NCBI RefSeq assembly: GCF_014647475.1
Contig: NZ_BMPG01000006.1
Location: 1 to 64,000 of the forward strand
Length of the DNA: 64,000 nucleotides
From: Halocalculus aciditolerans
GTDB taxonomy: Archaea; Halobacteriota; Halobacteria; Halobacteriales; Halobacteriaceae
Direction of reading: 5' to 3'
Part shown: positions 49,322-57,754 of the stretch, piece after piece
Layout of the letters: the number at the start of each line of letters is the position of its first letter
Numbering within the stretch: position 1 is the stretch's first letter
Program-made: the position numbers and the translations under genes
Notes under the pieces: model-generated
Told to the model about the DNA's origin: nothing
The model's database searches: none
Seen by the model: the letters and a program-made list of their open reading frames with translations, nothing else

Positions 49322-50764
49322 CTATCTGATGTGATCGACGATTGTTCTCAGCGCGGTTACATCGTCGTTATTGTACTGTTTGAGTCGATCCCAGTCTGGT
49401 TCTTCGCCGTCGAGGAGATATCGCGTGTACTTGCTCCCGACCACAAATCCATCGACGGTCGGGTCTTGATATTCAAAGCCGAGTGCGCTCGCTACGACGT
49501 CCAATTTATGCCGATTGAAGGGCCCGAATAGTTCCTGTTGGGAAGTTATCCCGAGATCGTGTGCTCGCTCCAGATGGTCGATCCCCTCATTGATGCCGTG
49601 TTCGTCGAATCTCCGACTGAGACACTGTTCGTCGAAGTAGTTCCCTCCGTAGTAGATGATTGGCTCGGAGCCGTGCTCATCAAGGTACTCAGACAGCTCC
49701 TGAAGGAGTGCTGACTCGTCGTCCGGCTCGAAGAATTGTCGGTACGCATCGTTCTGGTAACTGTAGGTGCCGACCAGCCAGATCCGATCCTGCTGAAGAT
49801 CCGTCTCTATGTCTAAGAGGAGCGGGTTCGTATCGTGAAGGTCGTCGAAGGCGGACTTGTTTAGAATCACGACCTCATCGTTTTCGAAAGCCTGTCGATG
49901 CGCAAGCCACCGGTCCACGTGCCATGACGAGGCTCCAGGGAGGGCTTCGAGTTCGGCACGCCGTTCTTCGGTAATCTCATCTGGGCTAGTGATCCCTAAC
50001 TCACTGAACTGTTCCACTCGGTTTCTCCCTACCTGGACGAGATCAGTCAGCCGGCTCCCTAGCAGATGGCGAGTGTCGTAGAACTCGTACTCGATAGACT
50101 CGTTCGAGGCGTCGATGGTGATGAGCGCGTACCTTCCTGGGTCGTCTACTCCGTCGTGGGACGCAATGTTGATCACCGTGCCGTACTCGAGGGCTTCAGC
50201 TCTGCCTCCGAATTGATGGCAATGACCGCAGACGGTAGCTGGGGGCTGGATGTCGTCTATGAAGCTCCTGACGGCCTTCGACCCGATATGTTGTTGCCCG
50301 AATCGCTTCCCGATATCGAGAATGCCGAAGGGAGGAGTGTGTGTGACAAGAATCGGAGTTCTGTCTTCACAAGCGGTGCGGTGTTCAGAAAGGTGCCGTT
50401 GGACGTCGTCCTCGGTATAGGTGATGAGACCAGGTCCCTGGGTTGATCCTTCCTGGCCGATGAACACGAGATCCTCGTAGATGTATGGTGTCCTGTGGAG
50501 GTCGGTGGTAAATTCCGAATCGAATTGCGGACCGGTTGACGGAGGGAAGTCGTCGTTTCCTCGGACATAGAGCGATTGTTGATGCTTCGTGAGGCGAGCA
50601 AGTTCTGCCAGATGATCTGTGTCAGTATCAGCGTTTTTGAAACGTGAAAGGTCGTCGCCGGCATACAGTAGTAGATCTGGAGTTGGTTCTACAGTTTCGA
50701 GAATGGTGTAGAGATCGTCAATAGGCTGAGAGCGCCAGTCAGATACAGCGAGAATGTGGGTCAT
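49322..50764 (-). CDS. Metallophosphoesterase-HhH-DEDD exonuclease fusion
   Basis: The 480-residue protein joins an N-terminal calcineurin-like phosphoesterase (VSDWRS, YAGDD, RGNDD, VTHTPP, CGHCHQFGG: the full D-GD-GND-H-GHxH set), a helix-hairpin-helix-like region (about 245-290, LGITSPDEITEERRAELEAL) and a C-terminal RNase H-like exonuclease (LLDIETD, YYGGNYFDE, YNNDDV: DEDD acids). The last part resembles YprB-type nucleases. Two nuclease modules joined by a DNA-binding linker suggest DNA end processing, repair or defence. Both active sites look intact. Confidence 0.75.
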   Translation of the reverse strand: MTHILAVSDWRSQPIDDLYTILETVEPTPDLLLYAGDDLSRFKNADTDTDHLAELARLTKHQQSLYVRGNDDFPPSTGPQFDSEFTTDLHRTPYIYEDLVFIGQEGSTQGPGLITYTEDDVQRHLSEHRTACEDRTPILVTHTPPFGILDIGKRFGQQHIGSKAVRSFIDDIQPPATVCGHCHQFGGRAEALEYGTVINIASHDGVDDPGRYALITIDASNESIEYEFYDTRHLLGSRLTDLVQVGRNRVEQFSELGITSPDEITEERRAELEALPGASSWHVDRWLAHRQAFENDEVVILNKSAFDDLHDTNPLLLDIETDLQQDRIWLVGTYSYQNDAYRQFFEPDDESALLQELSEYLDEHGSEPIIYYGGNYFDEQCLSRRFDEHGINEGIDHLERAHDLGITSQQELFGPFNRHKLDVVASALGFEYQDPTVDGFVVGSKYTRYLLDGEEPDWDRLKQYNNDDVTALRTIVDHIR

Positions 50765-50851
50765 TTTGGTTGAGCGTAGTTAGTGTACCCTCTTCTATCG
50801 TTTGTTAAGGGGGTACCGTTTGTCATTAGGAGATTCTTCGCCCCGTTGTCG

Positions 50852-50893
50852 TTAACCAACAACTCAGGCTTATCGGGACAATCTGTTGGTTAA
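50852..50893. repeat. TTAACCAAC palindrome, copy 9
   Basis: Perfect arms (50852-50860, 50885-50893) around 24 bp, between the divergent nuclease and SRAP genes. Confidence 0.85.
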
Positions 50894-50947
50894 CGGTGAG
50901 ATTCCTGTGCGACCACGTTGAAGATGCTTCCCTCCGAACTCATCGGT

Positions 50948-51634
50948 ATGTGTGGCCGGAACTCGCTCTTCATCGACCAAGCAGACCTTGAGGCCCGCTT
51001 CGATGCCGAGGTCGTCGCGGACGGAGGCTATACACCCCGATACAACATCGCGCCTGGCGACGACCTCCACATCGTCACGAACGAGGCTCCAGACGAGATC
51101 GACGCCTACCACTGGGGACTGATTCCGTTCTGGGCGGATGAGCCCGAGGAGGGTATCATCAACGCTCGCTCCGAGACTGCCGACGAGAAACGCGTCTTCG
51201 AGCGGGCATGGGAATCACGTCCTTGCCTCGTCCCCTCGTCAGGATTCTACGAATGGAAATCGCCGAACGGCGGTTCGAAACAGCCCTACCGGATTCATCG
51301 CGAGGACGATCCCGCGTTCGCGATGGCTGGGCTCTGGGACGTCTGGGAGGGCGACGACAAGACGATCTCGTGCGTCACGATTCTCACGACGGAGCCGAAC
51401 GACCTGATGAACTCAATCCACGACCGGATGCCGGTCGTCCTCCCGCAGGACGCGGAATCTGACTGGCTCGCCGCAGACCCGGACACCCGCAAGGAACTGT
51501 GCCAACCGTACCCGATGGACGATCTGGACGCCTACGAGATCTCGACGCGGGTCAACAACCCCGGCAACGACGATCCCCAGGTCATCGAGCCACTGGATCA
51601 CGAGCAATCGGGCCTCGGCGAGTTCAGTTCCTGA
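50948..51634 (+). CDS. SRAP-domain protein (HMCES/YedK family)
   Basis: ATG 50948 is fixed by the family: the initiator Met is removed to expose Cys2 (MCGRN). The 228-residue protein also has RYNIAPG, WGLIPFWA, NARSET, PSSGFYEW (catalytic Glu) and the HDRMPVVL His motif. SRAP proteins crosslink to abasic sites in ssDNA and shield them from breakage. It fits the surrounding replication and repair genes. Confidence 0.93.
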   Translation: MCGRNSLFIDQADLEARFDAEVVADGGYTPRYNIAPGDDLHIVTNEAPDEIDAYHWGLIPFWADEPEEGIINARSETADEKRVFERAWESRPCLVPSSGFYEWKSPNGGSKQPYRIHREDDPAFAMAGLWDVWEGDDKTISCVTILTTEPNDLMNSIHDRMPVVLPQDAESDWLAADPDTRKELCQPYPMDDLDAYEISTRVNNPGNDDPQVIEPLDHEQSGLGEFSS

Positions 51635-51652
51635 TAGCTGACGGGGTCACCG

Positions 51653-52681
51653 TTACTGCATCGGCGACGCCGTCGCCGAATCGACGAGCGAGTACTCTCG
51701 GTCCCGACTCGTCCCTTCCGCCTCGAGGAGATTGTACTGCTCCATCTTCGAGAGGTACGTGCGGATAGTCCGTTTCGTCCGCGGATCATCGACGTCCTCG
51801 GTATAGCGCTCGTGAATCTCGCTCGGCCCGACCGGGCCGTGCTCGCGTACGATGTCGTAGACGACGCGCTGGTGCGGCGTGAGCGAGTCGAGGCTCTTCT
51901 GCTTGATCTGGGCCCGAGCATCCTCGGCGGCGTCCAGGAGAATGTCGTCGGTGATGCGCTCGTGGTTCTCCCGATCGGCCTTGCCGGCAGCCGTTCGGAG
52001 GATGCCGATTGCGAGGCGAGCGTCGCCGGCGGCCGCGTCGGCGATCCGGTAGAGCTGGTCGTCGGTGATGACGTCCTCATCGAGTCCCCACTTCGCCCGC
52101 GCACTCAGAATGTCGTACAGCTGCTCGTCGTGGTACTTGTCCATCCGGACGTGTTCGCTGGAGCGCAGCCGGCTCACGAGGCGGTCGTCGACGCGGCTGA
52201 ACAGCTCCTCTTCCTTGTTCGCGATGCAGATGATCGCGAACTGTGGGAGGCTGTGGAGGTCGTAAATGACGCTGGGGTCCTCCAGTTGGTCGACCTCGTC
52301 GAGAATGACGACGGTTCGCGGGCCGTCATGCTGCTGGAGGCGATCGACGAGTTCGTCATGGGGCGTCGACTGCCGGTGGATGTCGATGGTTGCGCCGAGG
52401 TCGTCGAGGATCTGGTAGAGCGTCCGGAACCGGGTGTAGTTGCGCCAGCAGTTGACGTACGTGGTCTCGACGTCGAGGACCTCTTCGCGGAGCCTTTCGG
52501 TGACGAACTTCGAGATGCACGTCTTGCCGGCGCCGCTGGGTCCAGTGACGATGGCCGTGTCCGCGGGTTCCCCGTTCGTGATGGGCTCGAGAACGCTGGA
52601 GAGGTGGTTGACCTCGGCGTCGCGATGCTCAACTTCCCGAGGGACGAACCCGGCGCGGAGAACGCGAGCATCGCGGATCAT
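51653..52681 (-). CDS. cdc6: Second Orc1/Cdc6 family protein
   Basis: A 342-residue AAA+ protein with Walker A GPSGAGKT at 47-54, Walker B VVILDEVDQ, sensor FAIICIANKEE and a C-terminal winged helix (GPVGPSEIHERYTEDVDDPR). It differs clearly from the iteron-flanked Orc1 and lacks that gene's iterons; instead TTTCCGGGAA nonamers lie in its upstream region. It may serve a second origin or regulate the first. A TATA box (52711-52720) about 30 bp before the ATG implies a leaderless mRNA. Confidence 0.92.
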   Translation of the reverse strand: MIRDARVLRAGFVPREVEHRDAEVNHLSSVLEPITNGEPADTAIVTGPSGAGKTCISKFVTERLREEVLDVETTYVNCWRNYTRFRTLYQILDDLGATIDIHRQSTPHDELVDRLQQHDGPRTVVILDEVDQLEDPSVIYDLHSLPQFAIICIANKEEELFSRVDDRLVSRLRSSEHVRMDKYHDEQLYDILSARAKWGLDEDVITDDQLYRIADAAAGDARLAIGILRTAAGKADRENHERITDDILLDAAEDARAQIKQKSLDSLTPHQRVVYDIVREHGPVGPSEIHERYTEDVDDPRTKRTIRTYLSKMEQYNLLEAEGTSRDREYSLVDSATASPMQ

Positions 52682-52710
52682 TTGGTTCTACTGGAGTGAT
52701 TCACAACCAG

Positions 52711-52720
52711 CTATAAAAAG
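52711..52720 (-). promoter_or_regulatory. TATA box of second orc1/cdc6
   Basis: CTTTTTATAG on the minus strand centred ~34 bp before the ATG at 52681. Confidence 0.6.
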
Positions 52721-52733
52721 AATAACTGGGTCG

Positions 52734-52893
52734 TTTCCGGGAAGTGTTTCGGACATATCTGAGAACTGTATAAATTGGCTCACGTCGGGTGGTTCCGTGC
52801 TGTTTCTTTAGCTAACTCCTCATTTCCGGGAACGCCATTCATTCTCAAAGGTAGTCGATCTTGGTGTTCATAATTCAAGTCCGAATCCGGGAA
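52734..52893. repeat. TTTCCGGGAA repeats upstream of second orc1/cdc6
   Basis: TTTCCGGGAA at 52734-52743, TTTCCGGGAA at 52823-52832 and AATCCGGGAA at 52884-52893 in a 259-bp gene-free region. Candidate initiator-binding or operator sites. Confidence 0.55.
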
Positions 52894-52899
52894 AGACGG

Positions 52900-52905
52900 T
52901 ATATA
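52900..52905 (+). promoter_or_regulatory. TATA box of defence island operon
   Basis: TATATA about 38 bp before the ATG at 52941, giving a leader of roughly ten bases. Confidence 0.55.
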
Positions 52906-52940
52906 CGCTTTTGAACCTCTGCCACATTATCTGTTTTAAG

Positions 52941-54962
52941 ATGGAGCCCGAGAGCGATTTCACAGATTTGGAACTCCCTAGGGTCATCGACACCTCTTCT
53001 GATGACCTAATGCAGGATTTCTATATCCCCCTTCTCTCACGAGCTAAGGTCTATCGACGCGGTGTCGGATACTTCACTACAAATTGGGTCCGGTCTGCAG
53101 CACGAGGAATAGCGGAACTTGCTGAAAATGGCGGTACAGCGCAGTGGATAATGAGTCCTATTTTGGAAGAAGATGACTGGGAGGCTCTTAAGAAGGGGAA
53201 CCGTGCTAAAACGGATGAGGTCCTCCGAGAATCGCTAGATAGCACGATTTCTGATCTGCGGTATGATTTGGAGTATGAAACTCGCAATGCGATCGCGTGG
53301 ATGATCGCCGATGGTCTACTCGAAATCAAGCTAGCTGTTCCTTCGAAGAAGCTGTCGGGTGACTTCCACGATAAATTTGGGGTGTTCTATGACTGGAATG
53401 GGAATCGTGTTGCTTTCCATGGCTCCCAGAACGATAGCGAACAGGCTCTCCGGAATTACGAAGCATATACTATTGACTGTGATTGGATAAGCGACCGCGA
53501 TAATGAGGGGGTGAATATGCAAAAAAAGCGGTTTGAGAACCTTTGGGAAGGTCGAGATGAGAATGTCGGGGTCCATACAATCCCAGAGGGGGTTAAGGAG
53601 GGAATCGCTGAACTCCGGGATAATAACAATCGACCTTATGAACCGCCAGAATCAGTTGCTACCACCGAATCTGAAATTGTTCTCCGAGATTATCAACGGG
53701 ACGCTGTTGATTCCTGGTTCGAGAATGACAACAGGGGCCTATTCCAGATGGCAACTGGAACAGGCAAGACGTTCACAGCTCTAGCGGCACTTGATGAATA
53801 CACAGATACCGTAGATGATCCACTTCTTTGTGTAATTGCTGTCCCTCAGAAACACCTCGCTCGGCAGTGGGCCCAGGAGATGGAAACGTTCGGGCTTGAC
53901 CAACCAAAATTTGTCTATCACTCAGCTAATCCGGACTGGAAAAACGATCTCTCCCGAGCGGTTTCAAATTTAGAACTCGGAATCAAGAATTACGAATGCC
54001 TGATTACAACTCATCAAACATTCTCCGGAGAGCACTTTCGAGAGAAAGTGAGTCAGCTTTCTCGGGATACAATCCTCATCGGGGACGAAGTACACGGCCT
54101 GGGTTCCGAGGGTAGGCGAAAAGGCCTTCTTGATTCCTATGATGCGAGGATAGGGCTATCAGCGACTCCGGAGCGCTATTATGATGAAGAAGGTTCTAAC
54201 CACCTGCTTGACTATTTTGACGGGGTCATATACGAATACCCGTTAGAAGACGCCATTCCGCAGTATCTGACCCCATATCGGTATCATCCCATTATTGTTG
54301 AAATGGATGAAGACGAGTTGGAAGACTATCGTCAAATGACTCAGTCTGTAGTCGCATCAAGATACTCTGAAGATGCGGATGAAGAGACAACAAATATTCT
54401 CCAATCACAACGCGCAGAAATCGTTAAAGAAGCGATCAACAAGTACGATGTCCTCCGGGATATCCTTCGAGGTTTAGATGATATCAAGCACCTCCTAGTC
54501 TATACTAACTCAGAACAGATAGACACAGTCGGGTCGATTCTGAATGAATTTGGGGTTATGCATCATCGGTTTACTCATGAGGAGGGTGATGACCTGCGCG
54601 AGGAGTTACTCACCCGGTTTGGGGAGGGTGAATACGAGGCCCTTGTGGCAATGCGGTGTCTAGACGAAGGTGTTGACGTTCCCGCTACTAGGACAGCAAT
54701 CCTGATGGCTAATACCGGGAACCCGATGCAATTTATCCAGCGCCGAGGTAGGGTTCTTCGTCAAGCCCCCGGTAAGGATCGTGCGGATATCTATGACTTA
54801 CTCGTTGTTCCAACTCTTGAACCAGATGATGATATTGCGATGTCTGAACAATACATTCTCGAGAAGGAACTACGTCGCTTCGAGGAATTCGCTGAAACAG
54901 CCGAAAATGAATATGAAGCCCGCAACAAAATCGAAGACGTTCGTATCGCATATGGTATCTGA
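52941..54962 (+). CDS. PLD-nuclease/SF2 helicase of defence island
   Basis: ATG 52941 fits the TATA box. The 673-residue protein has an N-terminal phospholipase D-like domain (HDKFGVF with GSQNDS, about 155-185: a single HxK motif) and an SF2 helicase core: MATGTGKT (Walker A, ~270-277), GDEVHG (DEAD-type box), GLSATP (motif III) and QRRGRVLR (motif VI). The combination is typical of restriction-like defence helicases that translocate on DNA and cut. It heads the AT-rich cluster of ATPase, methyltransferase and deaminase-like genes. Confidence 0.88.
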   Translation: MEPESDFTDLELPRVIDTSSDDLMQDFYIPLLSRAKVYRRGVGYFTTNWVRSAARGIAELAENGGTAQWIMSPILEEDDWEALKKGNRAKTDEVLRESLDSTISDLRYDLEYETRNAIAWMIADGLLEIKLAVPSKKLSGDFHDKFGVFYDWNGNRVAFHGSQNDSEQALRNYEAYTIDCDWISDRDNEGVNMQKKRFENLWEGRDENVGVHTIPEGVKEGIAELRDNNNRPYEPPESVATTESEIVLRDYQRDAVDSWFENDNRGLFQMATGTGKTFTALAALDEYTDTVDDPLLCVIAVPQKHLARQWAQEMETFGLDQPKFVYHSANPDWKNDLSRAVSNLELGIKNYECLITTHQTFSGEHFREKVSQLSRDTILIGDEVHGLGSEGRRKGLLDSYDARIGLSATPERYYDEEGSNHLLDYFDGVIYEYPLEDAIPQYLTPYRYHPIIVEMDEDELEDYRQMTQSVVASRYSEDADEETTNILQSQRAEIVKEAINKYDVLRDILRGLDDIKHLLVYTNSEQIDTVGSILNEFGVMHHRFTHEEGDDLREELLTRFGEGEYEALVAMRCLDEGVDVPATRTAILMANTGNPMQFIQRRGRVLRQAPGKDRADIYDLLVVPTLEPDDDIAMSEQYILEKELRRFEEFAETAENEYEARNKIEDVRIAYGI

Positions 54963-55006
54963 GAAGATACATTGATATGCGTTTGTAGATATGGTTGCAG
55001 TATCGC

Positions 55007-55210
55007 ATGAATGACTCCGAGGTACATTCGTTAATCCTTGACCGTGTTGACGAGGTTGAGGATGACGATCTTCGGGCCTTCTTACGCGGGGTTTTGGAGC
55101 ATGAACGGGACATTCTGAAAGAGCCGCGAGCCGAGTACGCTGAGCAGTATAAAGAGCTCGTGGACAACTTTGTCGGGAACGAATCACTGCAGGAATTCGA
55201 CAATGAATAA
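55007..55210 (+). CDS. Small acidic protein between helicase and ATPase
   Basis: ATG 55007 gives 67 residues (MNDSEVHSLILDRVDEVEDD). It is a helical, Glu/Asp-rich protein and its end overlaps the start of the next gene by 8 bp. It may be a regulatory or adaptor subunit; no family recognised. Confidence 0.65.
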   Translation: MNDSEVHSLILDRVDEVEDDDLRAFLRGVLEHERDILKEPRAEYAEQYKELVDNFVGNESLQEFDNE

Positions 55211-57203
55211 CGTTCAGATATTCGAACTCGAAATAGAGGATTACCGGCAATATGAAGGAAATCAAACGATCCCCTTAGAGACCACGTCAGAGAAGCACAT
55301 CAACGTGATTGAGGGGCAGAATGGATCTGGCAAGTCAAACATTCTGAACGCGATTACGCTGTGTTTCTACGGGGAAGAAACCCATACTGATTCGAACGAT
55401 GACGAGGGCCTCGAGTCGGACCCGCTTGTTAACAAGAAGCGGCTGAAGGAATTGGAACCTGGTGAATCGATTCAAGGGCACATCGAGATCAAGCTGGGTA
55501 AAGGCGAACCCGAGTACGCCTTCCGACGAACTTTCTCGACAGCTCGTCAAGAAGATGCTGCAGAAGGAGACCGCGAGGAACGACAATTTAACAGCTCTAT
55601 AGGTGACCTTCGGTTACGCCAGCGGTTTGGGGGGAATGACTGGCGACCGAACCCGAACCCTGAAAATATTCTTCGCGAGATTCTCCCAACTCACGTCCAT
55701 GAATATTTCCTGTTCGATGGTGAACAGCTGGATGAGTTCTTCCAAACTGGATACACCGACCATGTACGGGCAGCTGTGCTCGATGTATCTCATATTGAAC
55801 TTCTGAATAGTGCTGTTAGTCATTTAGGGAAGGTACAGCGGGACTTTGAGAGTGAATCTTCCGAGCTAGGCGGTGATATACAAGAACTCCAGGAACGGAA
55901 GGAAGAAGCCTCACAAGAGCTAGAACGCCTGAAACAAAAGCGGGATGACTTAGAGGACGAGATTGACACCGCTGAGGGCAAAATAGATGACATCTATGAT
56001 GAGCTTGCGGGTAGTGCAGACGATGACGTTCGAGAGATGCAGCAGCGGCGTGTCTATCTGGAAGAACGCCTGGATGAACAGGAAGAGGAGCTTGTAGAGG
56101 CGAAAGAGGCTGTAGGGGCATCACTCGCCCGAGCGGGCGGGATTGCATACAACGCTGATGCCCTCCGATATGCTGTTTCTGAATTGGAAGAGTACGAATC
56201 GTCACAAAATGGTGTCCCTGGGCTAACAGAGGAATTACTTCGAGGGATTCTTTCTCGGGATACGTGTGTTTGTGGGACTGACTTGGCCGAATGTGACTCT
56301 TCACGAGAACACATTGAGGACCTGTTGGAAGAGCAAACTAGTGAAAGTCAAGATGCAATTGAGGGGCGGCTCCGGATGGAGCGAGCACTCCGTGATGGCG
56401 AATCGCTTATTGAAGATCTCCTGGCTGACCTCAGCGAGCTAGAGGATACACGGACAGCTATCGACGAGAACGAGACAGAACTGGCCAACATCTCTGCTCA
56501 GCTTGAAGACGAAGATATCATCGATAATGAACGCGCCCAGGAACTAGAGCAACGCCGTCGGGATATCCAAGGTAGAATCAGTAAGATGGAACGTGAAGTT
56601 GGGGAACTGAACGGGAAAATTGAACAACAGGAAGATGTCGTTGATGAGCGTCGGGAGGAGTGGAAACAGGCAATGCGCGAGCAGGACGAACATGACCTCC
56701 TTGTGAGACAGAGTGAGTTCATCGACAGTGCGACTGACAAACTCACTGAGATTAAACGAGAGATTCTGGAGCAGGTTCGAACGGAAACTGAACAACGGCT
56801 CGAACGGTACTATAACGATCTAATTTGGAAAGATGAAGATTATGAGGTCGTCCTCACTGAAGAGTATGAGGTCCGTCTCTACGGTCCGGACGGTCGAAAG
56901 AATCTAGGTTCACTATCTGCTGGCGAACGACAAGTGCTTGCTCTCTCGTTTATGGCTGCACTTTCCAAAATCAGCGGATTCTCCGCCCCTGTTGTCATCG
57001 ATACACCCTTGGGACGGATATCTAGCGAGCCGAAACAGCTTATCGCGCAGAACGTACCTGACTACCTGAATGATACCCAGGTCACGTTCCTCATGACTGA
57101 CGTCGAGTATAGTGAAGACGTCAGGGCGTACATTTCCAACGAGGTTGCGAATGAGTACCATCTTGAATTCCAAAACGGTGTAACACAGGTGACCGACCGA
57201 TGA
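55203..57203 (+). CDS. DndD/SMC-like coiled-coil ATPase
   Basis: ATG 55203 gives 666 residues. Walker A lies at 38-45 (GQNGSGKS), then two long coiled coils (about 215-300 and 390-540) around a Cys-containing hook (TCVCGTDLAEC), the ABC signature LSAGERQ and Walker B VVIDTPLG near 600-620. This is the plan of DndD/RecN-type ATPases, which in phosphorothioation and related defence systems sense DNA ends or modification state. No dndC sulfur-transfer gene is present, so classical phosphorothioation is unlikely. It is coupled to genes on both sides. Confidence 0.88.
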   Translation: MNNVQIFELEIEDYRQYEGNQTIPLETTSEKHINVIEGQNGSGKSNILNAITLCFYGEETHTDSNDDEGLESDPLVNKKRLKELEPGESIQGHIEIKLGKGEPEYAFRRTFSTARQEDAAEGDREERQFNSSIGDLRLRQRFGGNDWRPNPNPENILREILPTHVHEYFLFDGEQLDEFFQTGYTDHVRAAVLDVSHIELLNSAVSHLGKVQRDFESESSELGGDIQELQERKEEASQELERLKQKRDDLEDEIDTAEGKIDDIYDELAGSADDDVREMQQRRVYLEERLDEQEEELVEAKEAVGASLARAGGIAYNADALRYAVSELEEYESSQNGVPGLTEELLRGILSRDTCVCGTDLAECDSSREHIEDLLEEQTSESQDAIEGRLRMERALRDGESLIEDLLADLSELEDTRTAIDENETELANISAQLEDEDIIDNERAQELEQRRRDIQGRISKMEREVGELNGKIEQQEDVVDERREEWKQAMREQDEHDLLVRQSEFIDSATDKLTEIKREILEQVRTETEQRLERYYNDLIWKDEDYEVVLTEEYEVRLYGPDGRKNLGSLSAGERQVLALSFMAALSKISGFSAPVVIDTPLGRISSEPKQLIAQNVPDYLNDTQVTFLMTDVEYSEDVRAYISNEVANEYHLEFQNGVTQVTDR

Positions 57204-57658
57204 GTCAAGATACCGAAGACAGCTACGAGGAACGTGAACCCCGGCGTGACGTCCATATAGATAGCGAACGGCGAGAAATGTTTGAGGCGTTGCAGGAATC
57301 TGAGGATTCTCCCTTCTATCAGGCTGAGAATCACGATCTGTTCATGTTCGCCCTTGGATATGGGAGAGAGAACACAATGCCTGAAACGATAAAGAATGAA
57401 AAAGGCGCGTTTTTCGGGCGTGCGAGTCTCTCGGAACGCCAGCAGGCTGTTATCGAGGCTGTGGCAGTGAGTGAAGAGAGAGATGTTCGCGTTCTTCGTG
57501 ACCAGCGGATGGTCTATGAAATCGCAGAAGAGTACGCTAATGCGGGAATCGAATTGCTACACGGTCGAGTATTTGGTCCGGCAGATGACGAACCACGGCG
57601 GGAACTGGCTCTCGAGGTCAAAGAACAGTATCAGCCAGAGGAGGACGACGAACCGTGA
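57200..57658 (+). CDS. Small defence-island protein (Dnd-associated protein 4-like?)
   Basis: A 152-residue protein coupled to the ATPase gene by ATGA. HDLFMFALGYGRENTMPETI and the helix VIEAVAVSEERDVRVL recall the small proteins called dnd-associated protein 4, which accompany DndD-like ATPases; the resemblance is from memory and modest. It probably works with the ATPase. Confidence 0.55.
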   Translation: MSQDTEDSYEEREPRRDVHIDSERREMFEALQESEDSPFYQAENHDLFMFALGYGRENTMPETIKNEKGAFFGRASLSERQQAVIEAVAVSEERDVRVLRDQRMVYEIAEEYANAGIELLHGRVFGPADDEPRRELALEVKEQYQPEEDDEP

Positions 57659-57754
57659 GTCGTCGTCGAATATTATTGCGAAGTCCACTAGTAGTACCCC
57701 GAGAAACAAACGTAACAACGATGGAACCCCCACTCTGTCGGAGGGATCTGATTC

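Noticed and set aside
9483-50893. The repeated palindromes as a CRISPR array or MITE family
   Set aside because: Copies are kilobases apart, not regularly spaced; spacers are unrelated and no target-site duplications are visible.
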